A stretch of 51,846 bases of DNA from DATJUF01 sp035524095 (lineage in GTDB: Bacteria; Desulfobacterota; Binatia; Binatales; Binataceae): assembly GCA_035524095.1 (NCBI GenBank), contig DATKPK010000056.1, forward strand, positions 1-51,846. Direction: 5' to 3'. Positions 1-8,163 of this stretch are shown here, piece after piece. The notes beneath the pieces were generated by a model. It had not been told where the DNA came from. It did no database searches and saw only the letters and a program-made list of their open reading frames with translations. The translations under genes were made by a program, and so were the position numbers. How positions within the stretch are numbered: position 1 is the stretch's first letter; every line of letters begins with the position of its first letter.

Positions 1-2
1 AC

Positions 3-56
3 GCTAAACCCGGCCAGAGCGATATGTTCGAATCCGCTGACAAACCTGCCAAATGA
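3..56 (+). CDS. Possible 3' end of a gene cut by the window edge
   Basis: One forward frame is open from the window edge to a TGA at 54-56. It would encode a hydrophilic tail of about 17 residues ending DKPAK. A hairpin follows 18 bases later (75-115), as expected after the end of a transcription unit. The fragment is too short to assign a family, and the open frame could be chance. Confidence 0.3.
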   Translation, partial: AKPGQSDMFESADKPAK

Positions 57-74
57 GCCTAGTTCGGTGACCTC

Positions 75-115
75 AGCAAGGCGGGTTTCGCGATCGCTGG
101 AGAAACCCGCTTGCT
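75..115 (+). terminator. Hairpin ahead of the first methyltransferase gene
   Basis: The arms AGCAAG-G-CGGGTTTC (75-89) and GAAACCCGCTTGCT (102-115) pair over 14 bp with a single bulged G and a 12-base loop. No U-tract follows. It could be a terminator for whatever gene ends near base 56, or a 5' UTR hairpin. Confidence 0.45.
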
Positions 116-165
116 CAGAGTAAATCTGACGACGTTCGTTCCCCGGGGACGACGGGAGGCATGTC

Positions 166-1236
166 ATGGCCGAGGCTGGAAAGAATATCGACTGGGACAA
201 GGTAAAGGCCTTCGCTGGTCTGATGACCAACGACATCGGTGCTGCGATGCAGGGGGCGTTGACCTATATCGGCGACCGGCTCGGAATCTTCAAGGAGCTG
301 GCCTCGGCTCCCGCTACCGTAAATGAATTGGCCGAGCGCACCAGTCTTAACGAGCGCTATCTGCGAGAGTGGCTGGGTGCGGTGACGGCGGCGCGTTACG
401 TCGATTACGACCCTGCGACAGCGCGTTTTTCCATCTCACCTGAGCACGCCATGATCCTCGCAGATGAAACTTCGCAGTTCTATATGGGCGGTTTCATGCA
501 AATGATCGTGCCAGAAGTCGCGATGGCCCCGAAGCTGATGGAATCCTTCCGCACCGGCCGCGGCCTGCCCCAGAGCGAATATCCACCCGAAGTTTTCGAG
601 GCCATCGAGCGTGGCTCCGCGCCAATCTATCGTCATCAGCTATTGCGCAAATGGATTCCCGCCATGCCCGAAGTCGAAGCGAAGCTGAAAAATGGAGCTG
701 TCGCGCTTGACGTCGGATGCGGCAGCGGGCGCGCTGCCATGGCGCTGGCAGGCGCCTTCCCTAATTCGCAATTTCACGGGTACGACGCCCATCCGGGGTC
801 GGTCGAGAGGGCGCGCGCCAATGCTGTCGCGGGTGGTTTCGCTTCGCGGACGAGCTTCGACGTAGTCGATTGCACCAAGCTTCCCACTGGAAAATTCGAC
901 TTCATCACCGCCTTTGACGTGATTCACGACTCAGTCAATCCAGTTGGGTTGCTTTCGTCGATTCGCGGGGCCCTGAAGCCCGACGGGTCTTTCCTGATGG
1001 TCGAAGTGAACGTCTCGGCCCAGCTGGAGGATAACATCAACCCGATGGGCCGGATGATGTACTCGGTCAGTACCCTCTATTGCATGACCGTATCGCTAGC
1101 CCATGGCGGCGCTGGCATTGGTGCCTTGATGGGCGAGCCAAAAGCGCGCGAACTGGCTACCGAGGCTGGCTTTAGCAAGTTTACGCGGCTGCCGGTGAAA
1201 GACGCCTTCTCGGTTCTCTACGAGCTTCGTCCGTAA
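166..1236 (+). CDS. SAM-dependent methyltransferase with N-terminal winged-helix domain
   Basis: The protein has 356 residues. Residues about 25-100 look like the winged-helix dimerisation domain found before the catalytic domain in O-methyltransferase-like and Rv2258c-like proteins (TVNELAERTSLNERYLREWL). The SAM-binding motif I is LDVGCGSGR at 181-189, followed by an acidic YDAHP strand end that would hold the ribose. The substrate cannot be read from sequence. The ATG at 166 is preceded by GGGAGG at 154-159, a well-placed ribosome site. The gene is alone on its strand and converges on coaD, with 18 bases between their stop codons. The family call is firm and the function unknown. Confidence 0.85.
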   Translation: MAEAGKNIDWDKVKAFAGLMTNDIGAAMQGALTYIGDRLGIFKELASAPATVNELAERTSLNERYLREWLGAVTAARYVDYDPATARFSISPEHAMILADETSQFYMGGFMQMIVPEVAMAPKLMESFRTGRGLPQSEYPPEVFEAIERGSAPIYRHQLLRKWIPAMPEVEAKLKNGAVALDVGCGSGRAAMALAGAFPNSQFHGYDAHPGSVERARANAVAGGFASRTSFDVVDCTKLPTGKFDFITAFDVIHDSVNPVGLLSSIRGALKPDGSFLMVEVNVSAQLEDNINPMGRMMYSVSTLYCMTVSLAHGGAGIGALMGEPKARELATEAGFSKFTRLPVKDAFSVLYELRP

Positions 1237-1254
1237 GTCCGATCGGTTGTTTGC

Positions 1255-1767
1255 TTAATCGACTTTGAGTTTGGCGCGGAGCCGATTCATCACCGGCTCC
1301 GGCACTAGCTCGGGTAGTCGCTTGCCATAGCCCGCGACCTCTTTGATCAGGCGCGAGGCCGTGAAGAATAGCTTCGGATTGGCAAACAGAAAGATCGTCT
1401 CGATACCGGTATCCATCTGCTTGTTCATGTGCGCCATCTGCAGCTCGTAGTCAAAATCCGTCACTGCGCGAAGGCTGCGAATGATCACGTGGGCGCCGAT
1501 CCGTGTCGCGTAATCGACCGAAAGACCGCTGAATTTATCGACGCGCGCACGCGGCTCCAGGTCTTTAATGCTCTCGCGGATCATCTCGACGCGCTCATCG
1601 GCGGAAAACAACGCCGTATCCTTATGAGGATTATAAGCGACCGCCACGATCACCTCGTCGAAAATAGCGACGCTGCGCCGGATAATGTCGGCGTGGCCAT
1701 TGTGGATAGGGTCGAAGCTGCCTGGATAAATAGCAATTGAGGGTACGGTATCTTTGCTCTTGCTCAT
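1255..1767 (-). CDS. coaD: Phosphopantetheine adenylyltransferase
   Basis: CoaD transfers AMP from ATP to 4'-phosphopantetheine, the fourth step of coenzyme A synthesis, in the cytosol. The nucleotidyltransferase signature is clear: YPGSFDPIHNGH at 14-25 with the HxGH motif at 22-25, then SLRAVTDFDYE in the middle and SRLIKEVA near the C-terminus, where most homologues have SSLVKEVA. The length of 170 residues is close to the usual 160. It lies 17 bases downstream of rsmD on the same strand, a pairing seen in many bacteria, so the two are probably co-transcribed. Confidence 0.97.
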   Translation of the reverse strand: MSKSKDTVPSIAIYPGSFDPIHNGHADIIRRSVAIFDEVIVAVAYNPHKDTALFSADERVEMIRESIKDLEPRARVDKFSGLSVDYATRIGAHVIIRSLRAVTDFDYELQMAHMNKQMDTGIETIFLFANPKLFFTASRLIKEVAGYGKRLPELVPEPVMNRLRAKLKVD

Positions 1768-1784
1768 GGTCGCGCTGCGGTATA

Positions 1785-2357
1785 CTAGGCCGGCGATTTT
1801 TCTAGGCGCCGGTATAACATGATGCGGTGATCGCCCACGGTTGCTTCACTGATACATTCAAGTCCGTCTGGCGTCGCCGGAACAACCGCATCCTCGGCCT
1901 GGCGCGCCACCGCCCATCCGCGTGGTGCGTTAAGGTCGAATTGAACCAGTGCCGCCAGAACCTCGCCCGTTATATCATTTGCATAGGGCGCGTCGATAAA
2001 AACCAACTCGAAACGCTCATGCGCCGCGCCGAGTCCGGCGAGCGCCGTCATTACGTTCTTCGCGACAATTCGACCGCGCGTCTGAAAGCCGAAGGTGCGC
2101 AGATTCTTGAGTATGGAATTCGTCGCTGTTCGCGCCGTATCCACAAAGGTCGCACTGGCCGCGCCGCGTGACAAGGCTTCGAGCCCAAGCGAGCCACTGC
2201 CTGCGAACAAGTCAAGCACCCGCGCGCCGCTCATATCAAAGCGAGCGCTCAGCCGCGAGAAGATCGAGGTACGAACACGCGCGGTCGCCGGGCGCGTATT
2301 AAGTCCGCGTGGCGCATCTATCCGCCGGCCATGAGCCTCGCCCGCAATCACTCGCAT
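1785..2357 (-). CDS. rsmD: 16S rRNA (guanine966-N2)-methyltransferase
   Basis: RsmD methylates G966 of 16S rRNA in the assembled 30S subunit. The N-terminus (RVIAGEAHGRRIDAP, then RPATARVRTSIFSRL) and SAM motif I (VLDLFAGSGSLGLEALSRGA) are diagnostic. Family members normally carry DPPF or DPPY as motif IV, which holds the target amino group; here it reads IDAPY, so the second residue is Ala. The length of 190 residues is normal. GAGAGG lies five bases before the ATG at 2357. It is the first gene of an rsmD-coaD unit and is divergent from nuoH across 280 bases. Confidence 0.94.
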   Translation of the reverse strand: MRVIAGEAHGRRIDAPRGLNTRPATARVRTSIFSRLSARFDMSGARVLDLFAGSGSLGLEALSRGAASATFVDTARTATNSILKNLRTFGFQTRGRIVAKNVMTALAGLGAAHERFELVFIDAPYANDITGEVLAALVQFDLNAPRGWAVARQAEDAVVPATPDGLECISEATVGDHRIMLYRRLEKSPA

Positions 2358-2637
2358 TTAACCTCTCATACCTTTTGCGCCAGCGCCGTACAGGCTAAGC
2401 TTTGACCGCCTGGCTGAATTCGCCTGGCACGGCTAGCCCAAAACTGGACGGGTTTGACGGGAACATAACGCAGTTAAACAGGAAGCCGCAAGTTTCATAA
2501 AGCTTTAATTTTGCACGCCTTACGAATCAGAGACTCTGGCGTACGCGAAAAATTTGAGCTACCTAATCATACGGTCAAAACAAACCGCCTGAATTCTGGC
2601 GCCGAGTCCGAGCTAAATCCGACGAGTCTACCTTCCG

Positions 2638-3750
2638 GTGTTTATTGAACTACTGATTGGCGCGATCAAGGCGATCGTGGTCGTGCTCGTGGTCCTGAAC
2701 CTGACCGCCCTGATGTTGTGGTTCGAGCGCAAAGGCGCCGCGCTTATCCAGGATCGGATTGGCGCCAACCGCGCGAATGTCCTCGGGATCGGTAAGCGTC
2801 TTGGCATGCCGAACTTCGGCATGGTCAATACGATTCTTTGCGACCCGATCAAGATGTTCATGAAGGAAGACTTCGTGCCGGACGGCGCGGACCATTTCCT
2901 GCACGGACTCGCACCATTTCTGGCGCTTTTCCCTGTGATCGTGACCTTTGCCGTTGCTCCGATGAGCGATATTTTGCGCATCGGCCGCTATACGATCGAT
3001 TTGCAGCCGGCCAATCTCAACGTCGGCGCGCTCTACATTCTCGCGACCATCGGAATCGGCGTTTATGGCGTCGCCCTCAGCGGATGGTCCTCGAACAATC
3101 GCTGGGCGCTGCTGGGTGGAATCCGCGCCACCGCGCAGATGATTTCCTACGAAATTGCCCTCGGCCTCGCGATACTGGCGGTGGTCGTCTCCTACGGCTC
3201 GCTCGACCTCCAGACCATCTGCCGCCATCAGGGTGGCGTATGGTTTGGTTTCCTTCCACGATGGGGAATCCTGCTCCAGCCCGTTTCATTCATCCTGCTC
3301 ATGGTCGCCGGGATGGCCGAGTCCAAACGCGTGCCGTTTGACCTGCCCGAAGCCGAATCCGAGCTTATCGCGGGTTATTTCACCGAATATTCTGGCGGTA
3401 AGCAGGCCGTCTTTATGATGACCGACTTCGCCGAAGTCGTTCTCGTGGCGATGCTTGCGACGACCTTTTTCTTCGGCGGATGGCAGGTGCCATGGCTTTA
3501 TCGAGACGGCTTTCATTTTCCCGGCGGCGGCCATTTTTTGGTGCCGAATCTGATCGTAGCGGTGCTTGAATTCATCGCGTTCTGGGTCAAAGTGGTTGTC
3601 CTGTGCTGGCTGCAGATATTGGTTCGGTGGACGCTGCCACGCTTCCGTTATGACCAACTGATGCGTCTGGGATGGAAAGGCCTTGTTCCGATTGGTTTGG
3701 CGAATCTAGTGGTGACAGCCTTCGTCGTAGTCGTGGCAGGAGCAAAGTAA
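2638..3750 (+). CDS. nuoH: NADH-quinone oxidoreductase subunit H
   Basis: NuoH is the membrane subunit that joins the hydrophilic arm of complex I to the proton-pumping arm and forms the quinone chamber. The protein has 370 residues and about eight or nine membrane segments. It carries the family hallmarks RWALLGGIRATAQMISYE and PFDLPEAESELIAGYFTEYSG, the loop lining the quinone site. It starts with GTG; an in-frame TAA at 2614 rules out an earlier start and there is no good ribosome site. It opens the nuoHJKLMN operon. The 280 bases before it hold no gene and no convincing promoter that I can see. Confidence 0.96.
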   Translation: MFIELLIGAIKAIVVVLVVLNLTALMLWFERKGAALIQDRIGANRANVLGIGKRLGMPNFGMVNTILCDPIKMFMKEDFVPDGADHFLHGLAPFLALFPVIVTFAVAPMSDILRIGRYTIDLQPANLNVGALYILATIGIGVYGVALSGWSSNNRWALLGGIRATAQMISYEIALGLAILAVVVSYGSLDLQTICRHQGGVWFGFLPRWGILLQPVSFILLMVAGMAESKRVPFDLPEAESELIAGYFTEYSGGKQAVFMMTDFAEVVLVAMLATTFFFGGWQVPWLYRDGFHFPGGGHFLVPNLIVAVLEFIAFWVKVVVLCWLQILVRWTLPRFRYDQLMRLGWKGLVPIGLANLVVTAFVVVVAGAK

Positions 3751-3753
3751 GCA

Positions 3754-4314
3754 ATGCCAGTCTGGCTCTTTATTTTCCTCGCGGCGTTGGCGGTGATTTC
3801 CGCGCTGGGCGTTATTCTCCAACGCAATCCCGTCCATTGCGTGCTTGCCCTCGCGCTCGTTCTGATCGACATGGGCATACTCTTCATCGGGTTGGGAGCT
3901 GAGACGGTAGGCTTTCTGCAAATCATCGTCTATGTGGGCGCGATCATGGTTCTCTTCCTCTTCGTCATCTGGCTGTTGAATATCCAGACGGAAGAGAGAA
4001 CCTCCGAAGGCCACCTCGGACTGAAATTCTTTGGCGCGATCGCCGCCGCAGCTTTGATAGCCGAGTTCTTCGCGATTTTCCTGAACACTCCCGCTGCAAT
4101 GACGCCGCGCCCACTGCCCGTTGACTACGGATCAATCGCGAGCCTCGCTCATCTTCTGTTCTCCAGTTATCTGGTGGCCTTCGAAGTCACCTCCGTACTG
4201 CTGTTGGCCGCGATTGTCGGAGCGATCGCGTTGGCTCGCCGCGTCCAACGAGCCGGCGAGACCGTCATTCATCAACTGAGCAGCAGCGTCACCAGTACGG
4301 AAAAAGCCGCATGA
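3754..4314 (+). CDS. nuoJ: NADH-quinone oxidoreductase subunit J
   Basis: NuoJ is a small membrane subunit of complex I between the quinone module and the antiporter-like subunits. The protein has 186 residues with five predicted membrane helices. The NP(V)HC..LAL segment and the GFLQIIVYVGAIMVLFLFVI helix, which contains the pi-bulge seen in structures, are characteristic. It begins three bases after the nuoH stop and shares an ATGA overlap with nuoK. nuoI, which most bacteria carry between nuoH and nuoJ, is missing here. Confidence 0.95.
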   Translation: MPVWLFIFLAALAVISALGVILQRNPVHCVLALALVLIDMGILFIGLGAETVGFLQIIVYVGAIMVLFLFVIWLLNIQTEERTSEGHLGLKFFGAIAAAALIAEFFAIFLNTPAAMTPRPLPVDYGSIASLAHLLFSSYLVAFEVTSVLLLAAIVGAIALARRVQRAGETVIHQLSSSVTSTEKAA

Positions 4315-4613
4315 CGCCGGTCAGCTTCTATATGGTCCTAAGCGCAATCCTGTTCGCGATCGGCGTGGCCGGGGTGATGATCCGCCGTAACATCATAGTG
4401 ATGTTCCTTGCCGTCGAGCTCATGCTGAACGCCGTCAACCTCGCTTTTATCGCGCTAGGCCGGAGAATTGGCTCAATGGATGGCCAGGTGATCGTCTTTT
4501 TCGCGATGACCGTCGCCGCCGCTGAAGCCGCTGTGGGCCTCGCTTTGATCATCGCCTCCTTCCGCAATCGCGAAACCTTGAATGCCGACGAATTGAATCT
4601 TCTCCGTTGGTAA
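4311..4613 (+). CDS. nuoK: NADH-quinone oxidoreductase subunit K
   Basis: NuoK is the smallest antiporter-like subunit of complex I, with three membrane helices in 100 residues. The helix MFLAVELMLNAVNLAFIALG contains the conserved membrane glutamate (VELMLN), and the next helix, beginning near VIVFFAMTVAAAEAAVGLAL, carries the second one (AAEAA). Both are needed for proton transfer in the family. The start overlaps the nuoJ stop by four bases, which implies coupled translation. Confidence 0.96.
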   Translation: MTPVSFYMVLSAILFAIGVAGVMIRRNIIVMFLAVELMLNAVNLAFIALGRRIGSMDGQVIVFFAMTVAAAEAAVGLALIIASFRNRETLNADELNLLRW

Positions 4614-4633
4614 CGAACAGGCGCTGATCGACC

Positions 4634-6592
4634 ATGACGCAAGATTTTCCAGCCTTGGGCCTGATTCTGCTCTTTCCTGCCCTCGGCGTCGTTTTCAACT
4701 TGTTCTGGGGCAATCGCGCGGGCCGCTCGGCAGTAAATTTCGTGGCGCCGGCGGTGATTTTCATACCGTTCGCAGTCGCGCTTTGGGCTTTTTTCACTTT
4801 GCTTCAACTGCCGCCTGGCTCCGCGCTGACGTTCGGCCTGTGGCGCTGGATCGAGGCGGGTCCTTTCCACATCGACCTCGGACTTCGCATCGACGCGTTG
4901 TCGGCGATAATGACCTTGGTCGTCACCGGCGTCGGTGCGTTTATTCACGTCTATTCCGTCGGCTACATGGCGCACGACGAGGATTACGCCCGCTTCTTCA
5001 CCTATATGAACCTGTTCGCCTTCTCGATGCTCGTGCTGGTGCTGGCGGACAATCTTCTCCAGATGTTCATCGGATGGGAAGGCGTGGGCCTCTGTTCGTA
5101 TCTGCTAATTGCCTTCTGGTACGAGAACCCGGAATTCGCGTACAACGGCCGCAAGGCCTTCATCGTCAATCGGATTGGCGACGCCGGCTTTGTGCTCGGC
5201 ATCTTTACGATTGTCGCCTGCTTGGCGGCACATAACGTCTGGACCTTGAACTTCGCTGAGATGCAGCAGCACGCCGCGATGCTCGAACCGGTTGCGGTCC
5301 TCGCTGGCCTGCTTCTTTTCCTCGGTGCAACTGGCAAGTCGGCGCAGATTCCGCTTTACGTTTGGTTGCCAGACGCGATGGTTGGTCCGACTCCGGTCAG
5401 CGCTCTGATCCACGCCGCCACAATGGTCACGGCTGGCGTCTACATGATTGCGCGGTTGCATTTCCTCTACATCTTCGGCCCCGAGGCCATGGAAACGGTT
5501 GCGGTGATTGGCACAGTGACGGCATTCTTCGCCGCGACTGTTGCAATCGTTCAGTCCGATATCAAACGGGTACTCGCCTACTCGACGATTAGTCAGATCG
5601 GCTACATGATGCTGGGGGTCGGCAGCGGCGCATTCGCGGCAGGCATCTTCCATCTGATGACCCACGCCTTCTTCAAAGGGCTGCTGTTCCTGTGTTCGGG
5701 ATCAGTCATCCATGCGCTGGAAGGCGAGCAGGACATGAACAAGATGGGCGGCCTGCGTCATAAACTGCCGATAACGTTCGCCACGATGCTGATCGCGACG
5801 CTCGCCATCAGTGCGATTCCGCCGTTTGCCGGTTACTTCTCGAAGGACCTGGTCCTCGAAGGGGCCTATACCTCCGGCCATGTGTGGCTTTGGATGCTCG
5901 GCGTAATCACGGCTGGTATCACCAGCTTTTACATGTTCCGGCTGATCTTCATGACCTTCTACGGTGAATCGCGCGTCGACGACCAAAAGGCTAACCACGT
6001 ACATGAATCGCCACCCGTGATGACGATTCCGCTGATGGTGCTCGCAGGTTTTTCCATCATCGGCGGGTGGGTCGGACTGCCTGATTGGCTGCTCTGGGGT
6101 AACGCCTTCAAACGTTTCCTTGCTCCGGTATTTAACTTTGTGGCGCTAACGCCGGGTCATGCGGTTGCGATCGGAGGCGCCGAAACTCTGCCAGTCACAA
6201 CGAGCCTTATGCTGAGTCTGATCGCGCTCGGTGCTGGGACTCTCGGCATCGTGATTGCCTGGATTTTCTACATCCAGAATCCATCGCTGCCCGGACGGAT
6301 TGGCGAATCGCTGCATGGAGTCTACGAACTGCTCTGGCATAAGTACTACATCGACGAGTTGTATAATCTCTTTGTCACGCGGCCCTTGTTCTGGATCTCT
6401 GATGTTGTCTTGCATCGCACCATCGACCGAGGCCTCATCGATGGGCTCGTCAATGGAACAGGCCTCGCCGTCGAAGAAAGCGGTGAGGGAGTACGCCAAA
6501 CCGAAACTGGCAACCTGCAACACTATGCCTTTGCCTACCTGATCGGCGTGGTCGCCGTCGTCGCCTACTACGTCTACTTGGTGATTCGCTGA
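4634..6592 (+). CDS. nuoL: NADH-quinone oxidoreductase subunit L
   Basis: NuoL is the distal antiporter-like pump of complex I. The protein has 652 residues and many membrane helices. Landmarks include MFIGWEGVGLCSYLLI with the key Glu, NRIGDAGFVLG, the GATGKSAQIPLYVWLPDAM stretch with the broken-helix Lys, and PVSALIHAATMVTAGVYMIAR. The C-terminal part matches the long lateral helix that clamps NuoM and NuoN. It lies 20 bases after nuoK and ends in a one-base TGATG overlap with nuoM. Confidence 0.97.
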   Translation: MTQDFPALGLILLFPALGVVFNLFWGNRAGRSAVNFVAPAVIFIPFAVALWAFFTLLQLPPGSALTFGLWRWIEAGPFHIDLGLRIDALSAIMTLVVTGVGAFIHVYSVGYMAHDEDYARFFTYMNLFAFSMLVLVLADNLLQMFIGWEGVGLCSYLLIAFWYENPEFAYNGRKAFIVNRIGDAGFVLGIFTIVACLAAHNVWTLNFAEMQQHAAMLEPVAVLAGLLLFLGATGKSAQIPLYVWLPDAMVGPTPVSALIHAATMVTAGVYMIARLHFLYIFGPEAMETVAVIGTVTAFFAATVAIVQSDIKRVLAYSTISQIGYMMLGVGSGAFAAGIFHLMTHAFFKGLLFLCSGSVIHALEGEQDMNKMGGLRHKLPITFATMLIATLAISAIPPFAGYFSKDLVLEGAYTSGHVWLWMLGVITAGITSFYMFRLIFMTFYGESRVDDQKANHVHESPPVMTIPLMVLAGFSIIGGWVGLPDWLLWGNAFKRFLAPVFNFVALTPGHAVAIGGAETLPVTTSLMLSLIALGAGTLGIVIAWIFYIQNPSLPGRIGESLHGVYELLWHKYYIDELYNLFVTRPLFWISDVVLHRTIDRGLIDGLVNGTGLAVEESGEGVRQTETGNLQHYAFAYLIGVVAVVAYYVYLVIR

Positions 6593-8163
6593 TGGACGGC
6601 TTTTTGCTGACCGCTTTGATTTTTATTCCGCTGCTCGGCGCTTTCGGTGTACTGATGCAAAGCGATGAGCAGGTTATCTGGCGTTCGGCTTTTATCTTTT
6701 CACTGATTCCGCTTGCCCTCAGTTTTTATCTATTTTTCGCCTTCCAGCCGAACGTCAGTACTTATCAATTTGTCGAGCGCTACTCGTGGATTCCACAATT
6801 TGGGATCTCCTATCACCTCGGCGTCGACGGTATCAGCCTATTCTTGGTGCTCCTCACCACGATCCTGATTTCGCTTTCATTGCTCTACTCCGCAGGCGGT
6901 GACATTGAACTGCGCGCTCGCGAATTCTGTTTCATGATGCTCGCGCTCGAGACCGGCCTGCTCGGCACTTTGCTCTCACTCGATCTGTTTCTCTTCTATG
7001 TTTTCTGGGAAGTGATGCTGGTGCCGATGTACTTCTTGATCGCCATCTGGGGCCACGGCGACAAGCTCTACGCCACCTTCAAATTCATTCTCTTTACGAT
7101 GACCGGTTCGCTGCTAATGCTTGTAGCGATTCTCTATCTGGCCGGCGCCGCGCGTACGCAATTGGGCCAACTCAGCTTCGACTTACCCGAGCTTTACCGG
7201 TTGAGCTTCACGCCTACCGAGGCGCGATGGCTCTTCGCCGCCTTCGCACTCGCCTTCGCTATTAAAGTTCCAATGTGGCCGGTGCACACTTGGCTGCCTG
7301 ACGCCCACACTAACGCGCCGACTGCGGGTTCGGTAATCCTCGCAGGCGTGATGCTCAAACTGGGTACCTATGGCTTTCTCCGCTTCGCGATTCCGCTCTT
7401 TCCCGAAGTCGCCATCGAAGCGACACCTCTATTTATGGCTTTGGCGGTCGTGGGTATCGTCTATGGCGCTTTGGTCGCGATGGTGCAGGCAGACCTCAAG
7501 CGGGTAGTAGCCTACTCCTCGGTCAGTCATCTTGGTTTCGTCATGCTGGGGATCTTTGCCTTGAATCCGCAGGGAGTAGACGGTGCGGTCTACCAGATGC
7601 TCAATCACGGCGTCTCGACCGGCGGCCTGTTCCTGTTGGTCGGCATGATGTACGTCCGGCGGCATACGCGGGAAATTTCCGAGTTCGGTGGGCTCTGGAA
7701 AGTCGTGCCAGTGTACGCTGCGATTTTCATGGTGGTGATGCTTTCCTCGATCGGGCTGCCGGGTCTCAACGGCTTCATCGGCGAATTCCTAATCCTGCTT
7801 GGCACCTATCTCCATTCCAACTTCGCCGCGATCATCGCAGTCTCAGGGTTGATCCTTGGTGCCCTCTACATGATGTGGGCTTATGAACGCGTGATGTGGG
7901 GACCGATCAGCAAAGTCGTCAATAAAACCATCAGCGACCTGACTCCGCGCGAAATCAGCGTAATGTTGCCTTTAATCGCCCTGATGCTGTTTATGGGCCT
8001 CTATCCCAAGCCGTTGCTGGAGCGCATCGAGCCATCGGTTGGCGTCTTGCTGAGCCGTGTTGCTGATGCTCGCGCCCGCCTTGACGAGGCCAATCATCAC
8101 TACGCCGGGTCCCATCCTATCTACGCCATGGCCTCGCCGGAAAATTCGACCGGTATAAAATGA
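6592..8163 (+). CDS. nuoM: NADH-quinone oxidoreductase subunit M
   Basis: NuoM is the second antiporter-like pump of complex I. The protein has 523 residues. The YHLGVDGISLFLVLLTT segment, FYVFWEVMLVPMYFLI with its conserved Glu, and KVPMWPVHTWLPDAHTNAPTAGSV are family signatures. The start ATG overlaps the nuoL stop by one base and the end overlaps nuoN by four bases, so these three large genes are almost certainly one translational unit. Confidence 0.97.
   Translation: MDGFLLTALIFIPLLGAFGVLMQSDEQVIWRSAFIFSLIPLALSFYLFFAFQPNVSTYQFVERYSWIPQFGISYHLGVDGISLFLVLLTTILISLSLLYSAGGDIELRAREFCFMMLALETGLLGTLLSLDLFLFYVFWEVMLVPMYFLIAIWGHGDKLYATFKFILFTMTGSLLMLVAILYLAGAARTQLGQLSFDLPELYRLSFTPTEARWLFAAFALAFAIKVPMWPVHTWLPDAHTNAPTAGSVILAGVMLKLGTYGFLRFAIPLFPEVAIEATPLFMALAVVGIVYGALVAMVQADLKRVVAYSSVSHLGFVMLGIFALNPQGVDGAVYQMLNHGVSTGGLFLLVGMMYVRRHTREISEFGGLWKVVPVYAAIFMVVMLSSIGLPGLNGFIGEFLILLGTYLHSNFAAIIAVSGLILGALYMMWAYERVMWGPISKVVNKTISDLTPREISVMLPLIALMLFMGLYPKPLLERIEPSVGVLLSRVADARARLDEANHHYAGSHPIYAMASPENSTGIK

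Noticed and set aside
2650..3228. A 192-residue reverse frame inside nuoH
   Set aside because: It is a mirror of the high-GC coding pattern; the forward frame is unmistakable NuoH.
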